Of a stretch of DNA of 5,940 bases, positions 5,304-5,940 are shown one piece after another. The stretch's first letter is position 1. Each line of letters starts with the position of its first letter. The translations under genes were made by a program, and so were the position numbers. This DNA is from Clostridiales bacterium (lineage in GTDB: Bacteria > Bacillota > Clostridia > Lachnospirales > WQUN01). The notes under the pieces are model-generated. The model did no database searches, was not told the DNA's origin, and saw only the letters and a list, made by a program, of their open reading frames with translations. The stretch spans positions 1-5,940 of the forward strand of contig JAISWA010000171.1 of NCBI GenBank assembly GCA_031271275.1, in the 5' to 3' direction.

Positions 5304-5940
5304 CTGATCTTTATCAGCCTCCGCACATCCTCTTTCACCAAGCACCCCGTCAGCATGACCGAAAGCATAAACATCCCGAGCAGCGCGCAGACGGATATCA
5401 TCAGCCCTACCGTATTCCCCGCGATTTCCCGCAGCAGTTGGTCATACAGTACCCTCGCGGCGACGCCGGACATTAACGCCGCGAGCGCCGGTTTCGCGAA
5501 CCAGTTCGCGAAGGCGATATTGAGCGTTAAATTTTCCCGCACTTTATGAAGTTCAAGGGCGACCACGATAATCAGGCTGACGAGCCAGCCCGCGATAAAC
5601 GCGGCGAGCCCGAAGCGGGGTATCAGGAAATAGATGAACGCAATATTAATCCCCGACGAAATCAAGCTGTTCCTGAAAATGAAAACCTGCATCCCAAGCC
5701 CGTTCAGTATTCCCGCCAGCACGATTTGAATATATATCAGCGGGCACATGACGCCCATGAATGTAAGCATCCAACCGATGGATTGCTTATAAATCACCTG
5801 CCCGAGCTCGTTGGGGAAGAAAACGAAAAGGCTTGCCGCGCCGAACCCGGCTATGGCGGCGAACAGCACCGCCTTGGAAGCCGTACCCGCCCTGCGGCCC
5901 GCGTTCCCCGTGGCGGCGGCTTCAGCCACGGCAGGCACCA
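5294..5940 (-). CDS. MOP-superfamily lipid flippase, SpoVB/MurJ-like, C-terminal part (5' end outside window)
   Basis: The frame stays open to the right edge, and the first visible residues, (L/V/M)VPAVAEA, match an internal motif of SpoVB-type flippases (typically VPAISEA). The GTG at 5938 is therefore an internal Val codon, not a start. About 215 residues remain, the C-terminal two-fifths of a protein that is usually near 500. At least six hydrophobic segments are visible, near 23-42, 57-80, 89-106, 110-129, 146-165 and 173-200. PNELGQVIY, QIVLAGILNGLGMQ and RFGLAAFIAGW are typical of the second half of the family. Members move lipid-linked sugars such as lipid II or polysaccharide repeat units across the membrane. 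SpoVB, a MurJ homologue and a polysaccharide exporter cannot be told apart from this fragment. The tail is basic (DVRRLIKIRVK), expected to lie in the cytoplasm. Confidence 0.85.
   Translation of the reverse strand, partial: VPAVAEAAATGNAGRRAGTASKAVLFAAIAGFGAASLFVFFPNELGQVIYKQSIGWMLTFMGVMCPLIYIQIVLAGILNGLGMQVFIFRNSLISSGINIAFIYFLIPRFGLAAFIAGWLVSLIIVVALELHKVRENLTLNIAFANWFAKPALAALMSGVAARVLYDQLLREIAGNTVGLMISVCALLGMFMLSVMLTGCLVKEDVRRLIKIRVK

Noticed and set aside
5217..5549. Plus-strand frame of 110 residues over the flippase 3' end
   Set aside because: It crosses the terminator hairpin and the opposite gene, without a ribosome site or recognisable product.
5294..5938. Reading the flippase as a complete protein starting at 5938
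   Set aside because: The GTG at 5938 encodes the Val of an internal VPAVAEA motif and the frame is open to the window edge.

Overview
The window looks like draft-assembly DNA from an uncultured, low-to-moderate-GC Firmicute, most likely a Clostridium-class relative. Support comes from three things: a surface protein with S-layer homology (SLH) domains, a SpoVB/MurJ-like lipid flippase, and an L13/S9 ribosomal operon with strong Shine-Dalgarno sites and clostridial-style protein sequences. The first 12 bases match the end of the Illumina adapter, so the left edge is probably a true contig end carrying an untrimmed adapter.

Layout from left to right. A large secreted protein on the minus strand fills 13-1910. 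It has a signal peptide, three SLH repeats, two beta-rich segments, a Pro/Thr linker and the start of an RCC1-type propeller, and it is cut by the contig end. A spacer of about 270 bp then holds the promoter and a structured leader for the plus-strand rplM-rpsI operon (2178-3027), which ends in an intrinsic terminator at 3052-3089. Next comes a more AT-rich minus-strand pair: an AAA_15/OLD-like ATPase (5170-3770) and a small TOPRIM-like protein (3786-3088), overlapping by 17 bp. The pair has its own upstream region, with a perfect 10-bp inverted repeat over a -10 box, and is separated by a terminator hairpin from the 3' end of a flippase gene (5294 to beyond 5940).

The most interesting element is the ATPase-TOPRIM pair. 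Its gene order and motifs resemble two-gene anti-phage modules such as PARIS (AriA/AriB) and AbiL, and split versions of OLD/Gabija. The sequence does not show clear membership in any of them. It reads as a self-contained module, probably acquired, lying between the rplM-rpsI operon and an envelope gene. The other genes are ordinary: translation, cell-surface display and envelope assembly.
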